Shown here piece by piece: positions 14,289 to 21,453 of a stretch of DNA of 21,769 nt. The DNA is from an uncultured Verrucomicrobiae bacterium (GTDB taxonomy: Bacteria; Verrucomicrobiota; Verrucomicrobiia; Verrucomicrobiales; Akkermansiaceae), in NCBI GenBank assembly GCA_937957985.1, contig CALGOH010000251.1:1-21769 (forward strand), written 5' to 3'. Numbering within the stretch: position 1 is the stretch's first letter; the number at the start of each line of letters is the position of its first letter. The position numbers and the translations under genes are program-made. The notes beneath the pieces are model-generated. The model was not told where the DNA came from. It worked only from the letters and a program-made list of their open reading frames with translations, and made no database searches.

Positions 14289-14394
14289 ATGGCTGCGATC
14301 CCTTTCGGGATCGATGATCTGCCGGGACCAGTATCCGGGGGTGCATCCGCCAAGCGGATGACCCCCGGCTAATGGCTGCGATCCCTCCGGGATC
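14289..14394. repeat. REP/BIME-like cluster of three hairpins
   Basis: The 227-nt gap between the convergent DUF1501 and DUF4870 genes holds a composite repeat. ATGGCTGCGATCCC occurs at 14289-14302 and again at 14372-14385, each starting a small hairpin (CGATCCC/GGGATCG at 14296-14313; GATCCC/GGGATC at 14380-14394). Between them a 15-bp stem with one bulged G spans 14335-14368 (arms CCGGGGGT.CATCCGC and GCGGATGACCCCCGG, loop CAA). The arrangement resembles the paired palindromes of REP/BIME elements. It may also work as a bidirectional terminator, though no T-run is present. Confidence 0.65.
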
Positions 14395-14451
14395 CGTCGT
14401 CCATCACCATGCCTCCCGGGAAATTCGACGGCATGGTTGCGGCTGAGCCGA

Positions 14452-14850
14452 TCAGGGAATCAGCCGGATGCAGCCGGGGTAGCGGCTCCACTCGCCGCGC
14501 GATGCCGAGAGGCAGGTCATGATCTCGGCGACGATCGCAAGGATCACGACCACGAAGATCAGCGGGAACAGCAGGATCCCGATGAAGACGAAGCTCAGGA
14601 TGACGGCGATGATGGTGAGACCGAGCACGAGGATCGTGATCGTGATCTGGAAGTTCAGCGACTCCTTGCCGTGGTGGTCGACAAAGCGGGACTCGTCCTT
14701 CTTCACCAGCCACAGGATGAGCGGACCGACGAATCCGGTGAGCAGCCCGAGGAGGTGGCACAGCATCGCCATGGTCTTCTCGTCCTGGGTCGGGACCAGG
14801 GCCTGTGGTGGTGTCGGGGGGAGCGCCGGCGGCTGGTAGGGATCACTCAT
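14452..14850 (-). CDS. DUF4870 small membrane protein
   Basis: The 132-residue protein starts with a proline-rich cytoplasmic head (MSDPYQPPALPPTPPQALVP) and then shows the DUF4870 core: TMAMLCHLLGLLTGFVGPLI, followed by LWLVKKDESRFVDHHGKESL and the NFQITI helix. Two or three membrane helices cover about 32-50, 70-88 and 90-112. The F.D.H.KE.LNFQ signature joins the first helix pair and is diagnostic for the family. Function is unknown; members are often linked to membrane-stress or secretion genes. Its ATG overlaps the stop of the upstream carboxypeptidase gene by 4 nt (ATGA), so the two are translationally coupled. Confidence 0.88.
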   Translation of the reverse strand: MSDPYQPPALPPTPPQALVPTQDEKTMAMLCHLLGLLTGFVGPLILWLVKKDESRFVDHHGKESLNFQITITILVLGLTIIAVILSFVFIGILLFPLIFVVVILAIVAEIMTCLSASRGEWSRYPGCIRLIP

Positions 14851-16340
14851 TTGGCTGCATCGATGAATTTCACCAGGTCCTTGCGCGACTTCTCGAGGTC
14901 GGGCGGATTGAGATAGAACATGTGCCCGGCTTCATAGGTCGTGTGCCCGATGCGGTCGAGGATCGAATCCGGCGCATCGACCATCTGGCGCAGCGAATAC
15001 TCGATGCCCCCGGGAGGAGTCGCGAGATCGCAGAGCCCCTTCATCACCAGCACCTGCAGCGAGGGGTTGTCGCGCATGGCCCGCTCCAGGCGGGGGGTCA
15101 CATCGATCACCTGGTTGTCCGCGCCCCAGTTCCAGGGATGCACCTTGCCGGTGAGGATCTCGTAGGGCGACTCGTCCTGCCAGCCGAGATGCTCGCCGAG
15201 GTAGCCGAGCATCGCGGTGGCGTAGGCGCCATAGGCGAGGGAATAGGAGGGGTCGTAGGACGGATAGTTCGAAGTCGGGTCGGTGGTCGGCCATGCGACG
15301 CGCGCATCGAAACGGCCCACCACCTTGCCTTCGTCACGCAGGAGTTCGGCGCGGAAGGTCGAGGGGTCGAGGCGCAGTTCGTGGGCCATGAACAGCTCGG
15401 CCGGAAGCCCGGTGAGGGCCGCGAGCCGGCTGGCGAGGCGGCCCTTCTCGTCATCCGCCAGGGTGTTCCCGGCGAGCAGCGCCAGGGTGAAGTCCCCGAA
15501 TGCGAGCGCGTTGGCCTCGGCGACCAGCTTGTCGCGGTCGCCCTCGACCTTTCCATGATGATGGGCGACGGCGGTGTAGGTCGGCAGGTAGGCGGCGTAG
15601 CAGAGCGGATCGTTCTCCGTCGCCCGGAGCGTGCGGAAGTCGAGCAGCGAGGACAGCAGCACGACGCCGTTGAGCGACATGCCGTAGCGCGACTGGAGAT
15701 GCTCCGAGAGGCCGGTCACGCGGATGCCGCCGTAGGATTCCCCGATCAGGAACTTCGGCGAGGACCAGCGCCGGTTGTCGGTGACCCAGCGCCGGATGAA
15801 GTCGCCCAGCGATTCGATGTCCTCGTTGAAGCCGTGGAATTCCGACGGCTTGGTTTTCTCCTCGGCGCGGCTGTAGCCGGTGGACACGGGATCGACGAAA
15901 ACGAGGTCGGTCCGGTCGAGGATCGAGTGGGGGTTGGTCACCACGCCGGCCGGGGGCTCGGGGGCCTCGGTGCCGTCGCCGGGAAGATCGACGATGTAGG
16001 GGCCCAGCACCCCGAGGTGCAGCCATACCGCCGACGAACCCGGACCGCCGTTGAAGGCGAAGGTGACCGGGCGGCCTGCGGGATCATCGATGCCCTTCTT
16101 CAGGTAGCTGACGTGGAAAACCGAGGCCCGCGGGGTGCCGTCGGCCTTCTTCAACTGCAGCAGCGCGCTGGTGACGGTGTAGTCGACCTTGCGCCCGTCG
16201 ATGGTGACCGAGCCCTCGCGGGTGACCGGTTCCTTGGGAGTCTCTTCCGGCGATGGCTTCGGGGCGGGGGCGTCCTTCGGCTTCTCCTCGGCGGGAGCGT
16301 GGAGGACGAGGAGTGATGAGAGCAGGGTGATCCAGCGCAT
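14847..16340 (-). CDS. S10-family serine carboxypeptidase, exported
   Basis: This 497-residue alpha/beta-hydrolase belongs to peptidase family S10, which removes C-terminal amino acids at acidic pH. A signal peptide (MRWITLLSSLLVLHAPA) leads into a Pro/Glu/Lys linker up to about residue 40, so it is secreted to the periplasm or beyond. The catalytic triad is visible: S202 in LIGESYGG, D438 in GLCDLATPPGG and H473 in YEAGHMFY. The oxyanion segment FNGGPGSS is at 96-103, followed by FVDPVSTGYSRAE. The length is within the bacterial S10 range. It is the first gene of a two-gene unit with the DUF4870 gene. The upstream 280 nt hold a long inverted repeat and no clear promoter. Confidence 0.93.
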   Translation of the reverse strand: MRWITLLSSLLVLHAPAEEKPKDAPAPKPSPEETPKEPVTREGSVTIDGRKVDYTVTSALLQLKKADGTPRASVFHVSYLKKGIDDPAGRPVTFAFNGGPGSSAVWLHLGVLGPYIVDLPGDGTEAPEPPAGVVTNPHSILDRTDLVFVDPVSTGYSRAEEKTKPSEFHGFNEDIESLGDFIRRWVTDNRRWSSPKFLIGESYGGIRVTGLSEHLQSRYGMSLNGVVLLSSLLDFRTLRATENDPLCYAAYLPTYTAVAHHHGKVEGDRDKLVAEANALAFGDFTLALLAGNTLADDEKGRLASRLAALTGLPAELFMAHELRLDPSTFRAELLRDEGKVVGRFDARVAWPTTDPTSNYPSYDPSYSLAYGAYATAMLGYLGEHLGWQDESPYEILTGKVHPWNWGADNQVIDVTPRLERAMRDNPSLQVLVMKGLCDLATPPGGIEYSLRQMVDAPDSILDRIGHTTYEAGHMFYLNPPDLEKSRKDLVKFIDAAK

Positions 16341-16466
16341 GCGGGTGACGGTATCGGGTGAAACTTCGAAGGCAAGAGCGCCCCGGACGCTTCGGGTCGT
16401 TTGGATTTAGGACGAACGGCGCATCCGCAAGCCTTTTGACGTGATGGACCCGTGGCCCGGGCAAGG

Positions 16467-16572
16467 AGGTCGAAGGTCTGAAGGTCGAAAAGTCCAAAGT
16501 CCGACGTGCCATGCGGGCGGCAGGTTCGGAAACGCTTGAACAGCGGGACTTTCGACCTGGAGACCTTCGACT
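16467..16572. repeat. Long inverted repeat made of GGTCGAA/GGTCTGAA words
   Basis: The 280-nt gap between the L,D-transpeptidase-like gene and the carboxypeptidase gene holds two arms, 16467-16495 and 16545-16572. The right arm is the reverse complement of the left arm with a 1-base gap and about 3 mismatches over 28 bp. The left arm itself iterates the word GGTC(T)GAA three times at a 7-8 bp period. The intervening 49 bp show nothing notable. The structure may act as a terminator for the carboxypeptidase-side or methyltransferase-side transcripts, or be a dispersed repeat; the sequence does not decide. Confidence 0.7.
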
Positions 16573-16620
16573 TTCAGACCGACCGAACTGCTTGAAGAAG
16601 CGCTCTTCGATCAAGGCCAG

Positions 16621-17340
16621 TCAAGGCAGCTTCCAATCGCGCGCCCGGGCCTGGTATTCGGCTCGAGGCAGAAGCACGTAGACCGGCTCCGCATCCGGAT
16701 CGAGCCAGGCGATCAGCGCGCGCAGGTTTCCTTCGGCGAGGGTGGTGCATCCCGCCGTCGGCTTGCTGCCGCCGCCGCGCCAGATGTGGAAGAAGATCGC
16801 GCTTCCCTTGCCCGGCGCCACTTCCGGCGCGGAGTTGTGGGCGATGAAGAGCTTCAGCGAGTGGGCGTGGTCGTCCTGCCGCATCTGCTGCTTCTTCTCC
16901 CAGGCGGTCGCCGGCTCGTGGTCGAGGATGAGGTGACGGTTGTACTGGGACGACGAGGCATCCTCGACCCACAGGTCGCGGGTGGTGATCCGGCGGTAGA
17001 AGAGCTTCGGGTGCCGGCGGATCTCGGCATCGTAACCCCACGCGCCCCCGATCCGGAACACGCCGGCCGGGGCCTTCCAGTCGCCTTCGCGCTTTGTGGC
17101 CGCGCCGTCGGGCACGGGGTGGAGTCCCAGCCCCCAGACCAGTCCGGATTTCCCGAGGCGTCCCGGCCATGGACCGAGCGACTTCTGCCAGCGCCCGTCG
17201 GTTTTCTCGTAGGCGCTCAGGGTGACCTTCGTGCTGTCCCATCCCTCGGCGATGCCCACCACGCATTGCCGGGAGTCACGCGGAAGTTCGAAGGCGCCGA
17301 CCGGGAGGCCGAGCAGCAGGGTGAGAAACAGGATGCGCAT
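16621..17340 (-). CDS. L,D-transpeptidase (YkuD)-like exported protein
   Basis: The 239-residue protein has a signal peptide (MRILFLTLLLGLPVGAFELP) and resembles the YkuD-like L,D-transpeptidase family, which cross-links peptidoglycan stems or attaches proteins to them through a Cys nucleophile. The catalytic segment reads IFFHIWRGGGSKPTAGCTTL, with H185 and C198 in the H...TAGC(T/V) pattern. Upstream elements HPVPDGAATKREGDWKAPAG and VFRIGGAWGY fit the strand carrying TP.G.F in this family, where the product typically reads KxGDxxTPxG. RLILDHEPATAW-like and KLFIAHN segments complete the fold. It lies 32 nt downstream of the MidA-family gene and is probably co-transcribed. The start ATG follows directly from the signal sequence. 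Confidence 0.88.
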   Translation of the reverse strand: MRILFLTLLLGLPVGAFELPRDSRQCVVGIAEGWDSTKVTLSAYEKTDGRWQKSLGPWPGRLGKSGLVWGLGLHPVPDGAATKREGDWKAPAGVFRIGGAWGYDAEIRRHPKLFYRRITTRDLWVEDASSSQYNRHLILDHEPATAWEKKQQMRQDDHAHSLKLFIAHNSAPEVAPGKGSAIFFHIWRGGGSKPTAGCTTLAEGNLRALIAWLDPDAEPVYVLLPRAEYQARARDWKLP

Positions 17341-17372
17341 GGAGCAACGAATCGTCGGAAACCGGTGGCGGA

Positions 17373-18344
17373 TCAAGCGCGGCATTCCGCTTCCCACACC
17401 AGAAAACTCCCGCCGGCTCCGTGGACATCCACCGCGATCCGGTCCGCGGCTTCGAGTGGATCGACGTGATCGGCGAGGAACCCGGCCTGGGTCGCGAGTC
17501 GGGTCGTGCGTGTCCATGGAGCGGACCATGCCACCAGATCGGTGAAGTTGACGTCGCAGGTGAGATCCTGGTGTCCCGCGCGGGTGAAGCACTCGTCGCC
17601 CTCGATGACCTGGTGGTGGAAATAGCCGCGCAAGCTGCCGCCCGGACGTCGTTGATAGAGATCCACGGCCTCGGCGCCGTAGTCGATGGTCAGCATCCGG
17701 CCGCGTCGCCAGCGGGGCAGGGTTTCCCCGAGCCAGTCCCGGACCGCGTCGTGGACCTCGATCACCTGACCCTCCGGCCACTTGAGATCGAAGACCGAGG
17801 ACCGCGGAAGAGCGGGTCCGGGCAGCCATCGCTCCTGACCCGGCAGAATCCACGATTCCCTCCAGCCCTCCGGGTCGCGTTTGAAACGTCGCGCGGGAAA
17901 GGCATCGAGGAACTCGTTGGAGAAGAGGCAGGCCTTTCCCCCGCATGCCTCCAGCGCCGCGACGGCGGAGTCGTGCCACCGGACCTGGTTTCCGAGGAGC
18001 TTCCGCTGCACCTCGCGAAGCGCTTCGGAGCGCTCGACGAGATGAAGCCGGGTGCGCCACCGGGCCGTCAGGGAAAGGCCCGCAAGCACCGCGGCCGAGA
18101 GCGATCCGTCGCCGGGTCCGAGCTCGATCAGGTCGCGGCAGCGGGTTTTGGCGAGCGCCTTCCGCGCCCAGCGTGCGACGCCGCGACCCAGGGCCGGGCT
18201 GATCGTGGCGACCGTCGAGAAATCCCCGCGACGGCCGACCTGCCGGATCCGGCGCGTGTAGTAGCCGCGCTCCGGATCGTGCAGCGCGGCCGCCATGAAG
18301 CGGTCGCAGCGCAGCGGTTCCGGCGGATCGGTCCAGGGAAACAT
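17373..18344 (-). CDS. SAM-dependent methyltransferase, MidA/NDUFAF7 family
   Basis: The 323-residue protein matches the class I methyltransferase family that includes mitochondrial NDUFAF7/MidA, which methylates an arginine of a complex I subunit. Visible parts are the N-terminal RFMAAALHDPERGYYT (16-31), GDFSTVATISPALGRGVARW (40-59), the SAM loop DLIELGPGDGSL (71-82), LFSNEFLDAFPARRF, LTIDYG and the C-terminal DVNFTDLVAWS. The bacterial substrate is not known. Its length is slightly below the common 350-400 residues. The L,D-transpeptidase-like gene follows after 32 nt. The upstream 70 nt to the divergent lipoprotein gene contain an AT-richer stretch (aatcaaaagaacaacgtgat) that may hold promoters for both. 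Confidence 0.92.
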   Translation of the reverse strand: MFPWTDPPEPLRCDRFMAAALHDPERGYYTRRIRQVGRRGDFSTVATISPALGRGVARWARKALAKTRCRDLIELGPGDGSLSAAVLAGLSLTARWRTRLHLVERSEALREVQRKLLGNQVRWHDSAVAALEACGGKACLFSNEFLDAFPARRFKRDPEGWRESWILPGQERWLPGPALPRSSVFDLKWPEGQVIEVHDAVRDWLGETLPRWRRGRMLTIDYGAEAVDLYQRRPGGSLRGYFHHQVIEGDECFTRAGHQDLTCDVNFTDLVAWSAPWTRTTRLATQAGFLADHVDPLEAADRIAVDVHGAGGSFLVWEAECRA

Positions 18345-18414
18345 CGGGGTCAGGATGAGGAAGATCTAATCAAAAGAACAACGTGATCTTGACCCGACGC
18401 TAATCTGTTGGAGC

Positions 18415-18855
18415 ATGAGGGCGAAGATGAGGCGCATGGTGTTGATGGGCGGGTTTGCCTTTCTGGTGGCCTGCGACCGGCCGGATCCCGCCAAGGTGAA
18501 CGGCGAGGATCCCAAGCCGCCGAGGCCGCTCGCCGAGGTCGAGAACATCCTTGCCGGCGAGAAGCCTCCCGAGGAAGGCGGTCCCGCCGACCCGCTGCCC
18601 ACCGATCCGGTGGTTCCCGCCGTGCCGGTGGCCAAGCCGGTGCCGGACAAGCCGGGCTTCGTGATCAGCCCCTACAACGGCAAGTGGATCGACGTCACCG
18701 GCGTCGCCCCGGGTGAGCTGATGCTCGATCCGCACTTTCCGGCCGACGACAAGAAATACTTCCGCGTGCCGGAGCCGCAGAAGCCCAAGCCGCCACCCGA
18801 GGAGGAGCCCGCGGCGACCGCTGACGAATCTAGCGCTGGGGATGAACCAGAGTGA
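18415..18855 (+). CDS. Small proline-rich lipoprotein
   Basis: The 146-residue protein begins with basic residues, a hydrophobic stretch (MVLMGGFAFLVAC) and a lipobox LVAC with Cys20 as the likely lipid anchor. A proline- and acid-rich linker follows (residues 22-80). A short conserved-looking block then reads PGFVISPYNGKWIDVTGVAP and continues with GELMLDPHFPADDKKYFRVP, which I associate with small verrucomicrobial lipoproteins of unknown function. The C-terminus is again Pro/Glu-rich. A GGAG sits just upstream of the ATG at 18415. The last 26 nt overlap antisense with the end of a decayed minus-strand frame. It probably resides in the outer membrane or periplasm; no enzymatic residue is visible. 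Confidence 0.78.
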   Translation: MRAKMRRMVLMGGFAFLVACDRPDPAKVNGEDPKPPRPLAEVENILAGEKPPEEGGPADPLPTDPVVPAVPVAKPVPDKPGFVISPYNGKWIDVTGVAPGELMLDPHFPADDKKYFRVPEPQKPKPPPEEEPAATADESSAGDEPE

Positions 18856-18991
18856 GGCCACAGTCCCAGCAGCGCCATGCGGGATCGGACTGCTGGGCCA
18901 GGGTGATGGAGAAGGAGCGGGGTCCGACAATGCGCTTTCCACCCATGAAGCGCTGCATCGGGGATGCATCCTCGGTCAGCCAATGCAGGTT
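18830..18991 (-). pseudogene. C-terminal fragment of a decayed small zinc-ribbon-like protein
   Basis: On the minus strand an open stretch of 53 residues reads LHWLTEDASPMQRFMGGKRI, then VGPRSFSITLAQQSDPAWRC and WDCGLTLVHPQR before a TAG at 18830-18832. The composition is protein-like and the end CWDCGL resembles half of a zinc ribbon. In frame upstream there is a TGA at 18992-18994, so it cannot be an intact long gene. It may be the tail of the gene whose head (MSDNPYQPP) lies at 19523, with an inverted-repeat element between them. Both fragments share the word CCAGACGG (plus strand) at the break. A free-standing 42-residue ORF from 18958 is a less likely alternative. Confidence 0.5.
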
Positions 18992-19045
18992 TCACCAGAC
19001 GGACCCGGGCGGCGCATCCTCAAGCCGGGAATCGGTAGGACAATG

Positions 19046-19375
19046 TGGCATGACCGTCCCGGTCATGAACCTGAGGCGTGCTGGAAAATACAGCTCTCCG
19101 CCAGATTTCTCGGGTTCGGAACAGGAAGCGGGCATTCTTCCGGACACGGAGAAACTGAGAAACGGAGTTCACGGAACTTCAACGGGGTCGAGGTTGTGCT
19201 CCTGCGATGGCGATCCGAATACCTTCACCCTCCGTGTTCTCCGTCGTCTCTGTTTCTCCGTGACTCGAGAAAGCCGAAGTCGCGAGATCAATCGCAGAAC
19301 TGATGGAGAGCCGGACATGCAGCAGCCGCAAGCCCTTATGAGCCCGGTGCGTCCATGACCGGGACGGTCATGCCA
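19046..19375. mobile_element. MITE-like element with nested inverted repeats
   Basis: A perfect 22-bp inverted repeat frames this non-coding stretch: 19046-19067 and its reverse complement at 19354-19375. Each end is itself a palindrome around ATGACCG...CGGTCAT. A second inverted repeat (19145-19167 and 19239-19262, ending in CACGGAGAAAC / GTTTCTCCGTG) is nested inside. No transposase frame is present. CCAGACGG occurs on both outer sides (18995-19002 and 19416-19423) and could be a target-site duplication, although it is not adjacent to the 22-bp ends. Taken together it looks like a miniature non-autonomous element, but transposition is not shown. Confidence 0.5.
19145..19262. repeat. Inner inverted repeat with CACGGAGAAAC-type arms
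   Basis: The left arm (19145-19167) iterates GGAGAAAC/TGAGAAAC at about 9 bp. The right arm (19239-19262) is its reverse complement with a one-base gap and about 3 mismatches; the terminal 11 bp match exactly. The loop is 71 bp. It sits inside the larger 19046-19375 palindrome and resembles other intergenic repeats of this window in design, not in sequence. Confidence 0.65.
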
Positions 19376-19523
19376 CTGGCAGATGGGTCCGCATCGCCCC
19401 GAACGAAGTGCCATTCCAGACGGCCCCCTTCCGGAGAAAGCCACCACCCCCTGGACATTCGAGCGGGTACCGCCGTGGCCGGACCCGATCCTCCGCCGGC
19501 GGTTGATACGGATTGTCGCTCAT
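19368..19523 (-). pseudogene. N-terminal fragment, MSDNPYQPP-type small protein
   Basis: An ATG at 19521-19523 overlaps the stop of the RlmI-like gene by 4 nt (ATGA), the usual sign of a translationally coupled downstream gene. It opens MSDNPYQPPAEDR, an N-terminus typical of small verrucomicrobial proteins, and continues with RRYPLECPGGGGFLRKGAVW before losing protein character. It stops after 51 residues at the edge of the inverted-repeat element. The sequence LECP..GG.LRKG suggests the first half of a zinc ribbon with one Cys lost. I read it as the head of a gene interrupted or decayed by the element; the tail may be at 18830-18991. Confidence 0.5.
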
Positions 19524-20680
19524 CGGCTCGGGATCACCTCGACGGTGAAACCCTTGAGGTAGTGGGTCTCCGGCAGGGCCGGAAGCACCGGGTGGTCGGC
19601 ACGCTGCGAGTGCTCGCCGACCAGCCGCAGCGTGCGCTTCGCGTCGATCGAGGCCTCGACGAGATTCTCCAGGAACAGCTCGCGGCCGGCGTGGTGCGAG
19701 CAGCAGAAGGATGACAGCAACCCGCGCTTCTCGAGCAGCTTGAGCGAGCGGAGGTGGATCTCCTTGTAGCCGCGCATGGCGTCCTTGAGCGTCTTCTTGT
19801 TCCGCGTGAAGCTCGGCGGGTCGAGGATGATCAGGTCGTAGCCGCCCTCGGCGTGCTTCAGGAAGTCAAAGACGTTCTGCTCGACGACCTCGATCTCGAG
19901 ACCGTTGCGCTCGGCATTCCGGCGGGTCGCCTCGCAGGCGCCGGCGGAGATGTCCACCGCGGTCACCGACGCGGCCCCCGCCCGCGCGCAGGCCAGCGCG
20001 AAGCCGCCCTGGTTGGTGAAGCAGTCGAGCACCCGCCGCCCCTCGGCGAGCCGCGCGACCTCGGCGTGGCTCGTGAGCTGGTCGAGGTAGAGGCCCGTCT
20101 TCTGGCCGTCGAGCAGGTCGATCTCGAACTCGATCCCGTTGGCCGTCGCGGTGACCGCCTCCGGCCGCCCGCCCTCGAGCATGCGGATCTCCGTCTCGAT
20201 GCCCTCGACCTTCAGCACGGGCGCGTCGTTGCGGAGAATGATGCCGTCGGGGGAAATCAGCTCCACCAGCGCCTGCCGGATCAGGTCGAGCCGCTGGAAC
20301 ATGCCCAGCGTGAGCGTCTGGACGACGAGCTGCGATCCGTAGCGGTCGATGATCAGGCCGGGCAGGCCGTCCGACTCGCTCCAGACCAGGCGGCAGAGGG
20401 CGAGGTCCAATCCGAGCTTCTCGCGGTGCTCGATCGCCTGCCCGATGCGGCGGAGGAAAAAGTCGGCGTCGAGATCCTGGCGGCGCCGCGAGAAGCGCCG
20501 GGCGACGATCTGCGACTGCGGGTTGTAGATCGCGCTGCCCAGCGGCCGGTCGCGGAAATCCTTCAGGCTCACCACGTCGCCCGGCTGCGGATCGCCGAAG
20601 GTCTTGCGGACCTCCGAGCCATAGACCCATTCGTGTCCGTGGAAGATGCGCGCGCGCGGAGCGATGACGAGGCCGGCCAT
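19520..20680 (-). CDS. RlmI-like class I rRNA large-subunit methyltransferase
   Basis: The 386-residue protein matches the PUA-containing family of 23S rRNA m5C methyltransferases (RlmI/YccW). The N-terminal PUA domain covers about 1-75 (APRARIFHGHEWVYGSEV, PGDVVSLKDF). The central beta-rich part includes LVWSESDGLPGLIIDRYG and DGQKTGLYLDQ. The SAM-binding loop is VLDCFTNQGGFALACARAGA (217-236), followed by AVDIS, LDPPSFTRN (286-294) and GYKEIHLRSLKLLEKRGLL. SSFCCSHH (323-330) contains the candidate catalytic cysteine. I start it at the ATG at 20678-20680, which gives the conserved N-terminus; the frame is open further upstream but into unrelated sequence. The base methylated here cannot be stated from sequence. 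Its stop overlaps the start of a fragmentary downstream gene. Confidence 0.92.
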   Translation of the reverse strand: MAGLVIAPRARIFHGHEWVYGSEVRKTFGDPQPGDVVSLKDFRDRPLGSAIYNPQSQIVARRFSRRRQDLDADFFLRRIGQAIEHREKLGLDLALCRLVWSESDGLPGLIIDRYGSQLVVQTLTLGMFQRLDLIRQALVELISPDGIILRNDAPVLKVEGIETEIRMLEGGRPEAVTATANGIEFEIDLLDGQKTGLYLDQLTSHAEVARLAEGRRVLDCFTNQGGFALACARAGAASVTAVDISAGACEATRRNAERNGLEIEVVEQNVFDFLKHAEGGYDLIILDPPSFTRNKKTLKDAMRGYKEIHLRSLKLLEKRGLLSSFCCSHHAGRELFLENLVEASIDAKRTLRLVGEHSQRADHPVLPALPETHYLKGFTVEVIPSR

Positions 20681-20784
20681 GCCGGGAGGGAATGACAGCC
20701 GCCGGCGGCTAGCAAGACGCAAGGGACGAAGACCTGGGTCCGGCTGAGAACATGTCTTCCAAATGACCTGACGATTCTGGATCC

Positions 20785-20865
20785 ACCGCCAAGACGCCAA
20801 GGACGCCAAGTCTCAACCTGTGGATGTTCCATTCCTCCACTTGGCGATCTTGGCGTCTTGGCGGT
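20785..20865. repeat. 27-bp inverted repeat made of CGCCAAGA words
   Basis: The arms at 20785-20811 and 20839-20865 are reverse complements with 2 mismatches in 27 bp, separated by 27 bp. Each arm repeats the word CGCCAAG(G)A three times at an 8-9 bp period. The stem would be very stable. It lies 104 nt upstream of the RlmI-like start and before the 21-bp array. The intervening 20681-20784 shows no gene. Confidence 0.75.
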
Positions 20866-20946
20866 TTCAATCCTCCGCTGCTGGAATTCGTCCACCTTTT
20901 TGGCAGAGATCGTATCAGCTACCGCGACGCCTTCTCCCGCCCCGCC

Positions 20947-21136
20947 GACCTCGTGTTCGACGACTGCGCAACCGCTTCGACCTCGTGTAAAAGCGTTTCG
21001 ACCTCGTGTTCAGACGCTCCGACATCGTGCGAAAACGCTTCGACCTCGTGTTCAGGCCCTTCGACATCGTGCAAAAACGCTTCGACCTCGTGCTTCCCGT
21101 CCCCGACATCGTGTCCGGGCCCGTGAACACGATGTC
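20947..21136. repeat. 21-bp array, block A (GAC(C/A)TCGTG units)
   Basis: The word GACCTCGTG or GACATCGTG starts at 20979, 21000, 21021, 21042, 21063, 21084 and 21105, an exact 21-bp spacing, with an earlier copy at 20947 (32 bp away). From 21000 on the two versions alternate, giving a 42-bp higher-order unit. The inner part of each unit varies (ttcagacgctcc, cgaaaacgctt and similar). The block ends in a 10-bp inverted repeat, GACATCGTGT / ACACGATGTC at 21105-21136. All reading frames stay fairly open because the period is a multiple of three; I do not call a gene. Confidence 0.85.
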
Positions 21137-21147
21137 CGGGAGCTTGG

Positions 21148-21453
21148 GAAAGGCGTCATCGCGCCTGGAAAAGCGCCACGGCTCGCGGACGAACGCCACG
21201 GCCGGCTGAAAAGGAGTTCCGGCGCTCGGAAAAGCGCCACGGCTCCCGGAAAAGAGTTTTCGCGTTCCGAAATCAAATTCCGGCGTCCGGGAAAAGGTTT
21301 CCGGCAATCTGAAAACGTTTCCGCGCCGTGGAATCAAAGTTCCGGCGTTCTGAATTTCGCCACGCGCACTGGGAAAAGAGTTTCGGCGTTCTGAAAAGAG
21401 ATTCGGCTGCCGGAAACGTTCTCCAGCCGCCCGAAACCTCGCCCGGGAGTCCC
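21148..21453. repeat. 20-22 bp array, block B (GAAAAG..TTCCGGCG units)
   Basis: About 15 degenerate units follow block A. Units start with GAAAAG, GAAAC or GAATC at 21148, 21168, 21188, 21208, 21229, 21249, 21269, 21291, 21311, 21331, 21352, 21373, 21393, 21413 and 21433. Spacings are 20-22 bp. The second half of a typical unit reads GTTCCGGCGTTC or CGCCACGGCTCC. The consensus is unrelated to block A, yet the length is the same. No protein family is recognisable in any frame. Confidence 0.8.

Noticed and set aside
14805..16316. A 503-codon plus-strand frame opposite the S10 carboxypeptidase gene
   Set aside because: The minus strand has signal peptide and full catalytic triad; the plus frame has nothing recognisable.
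18842..19358. Two plus-strand frames of about 150-170 codons after the small lipoprotein gene
   Set aside because: They run through the inverted repeats and lack protein-like features; the minus strand carries the better fragments.
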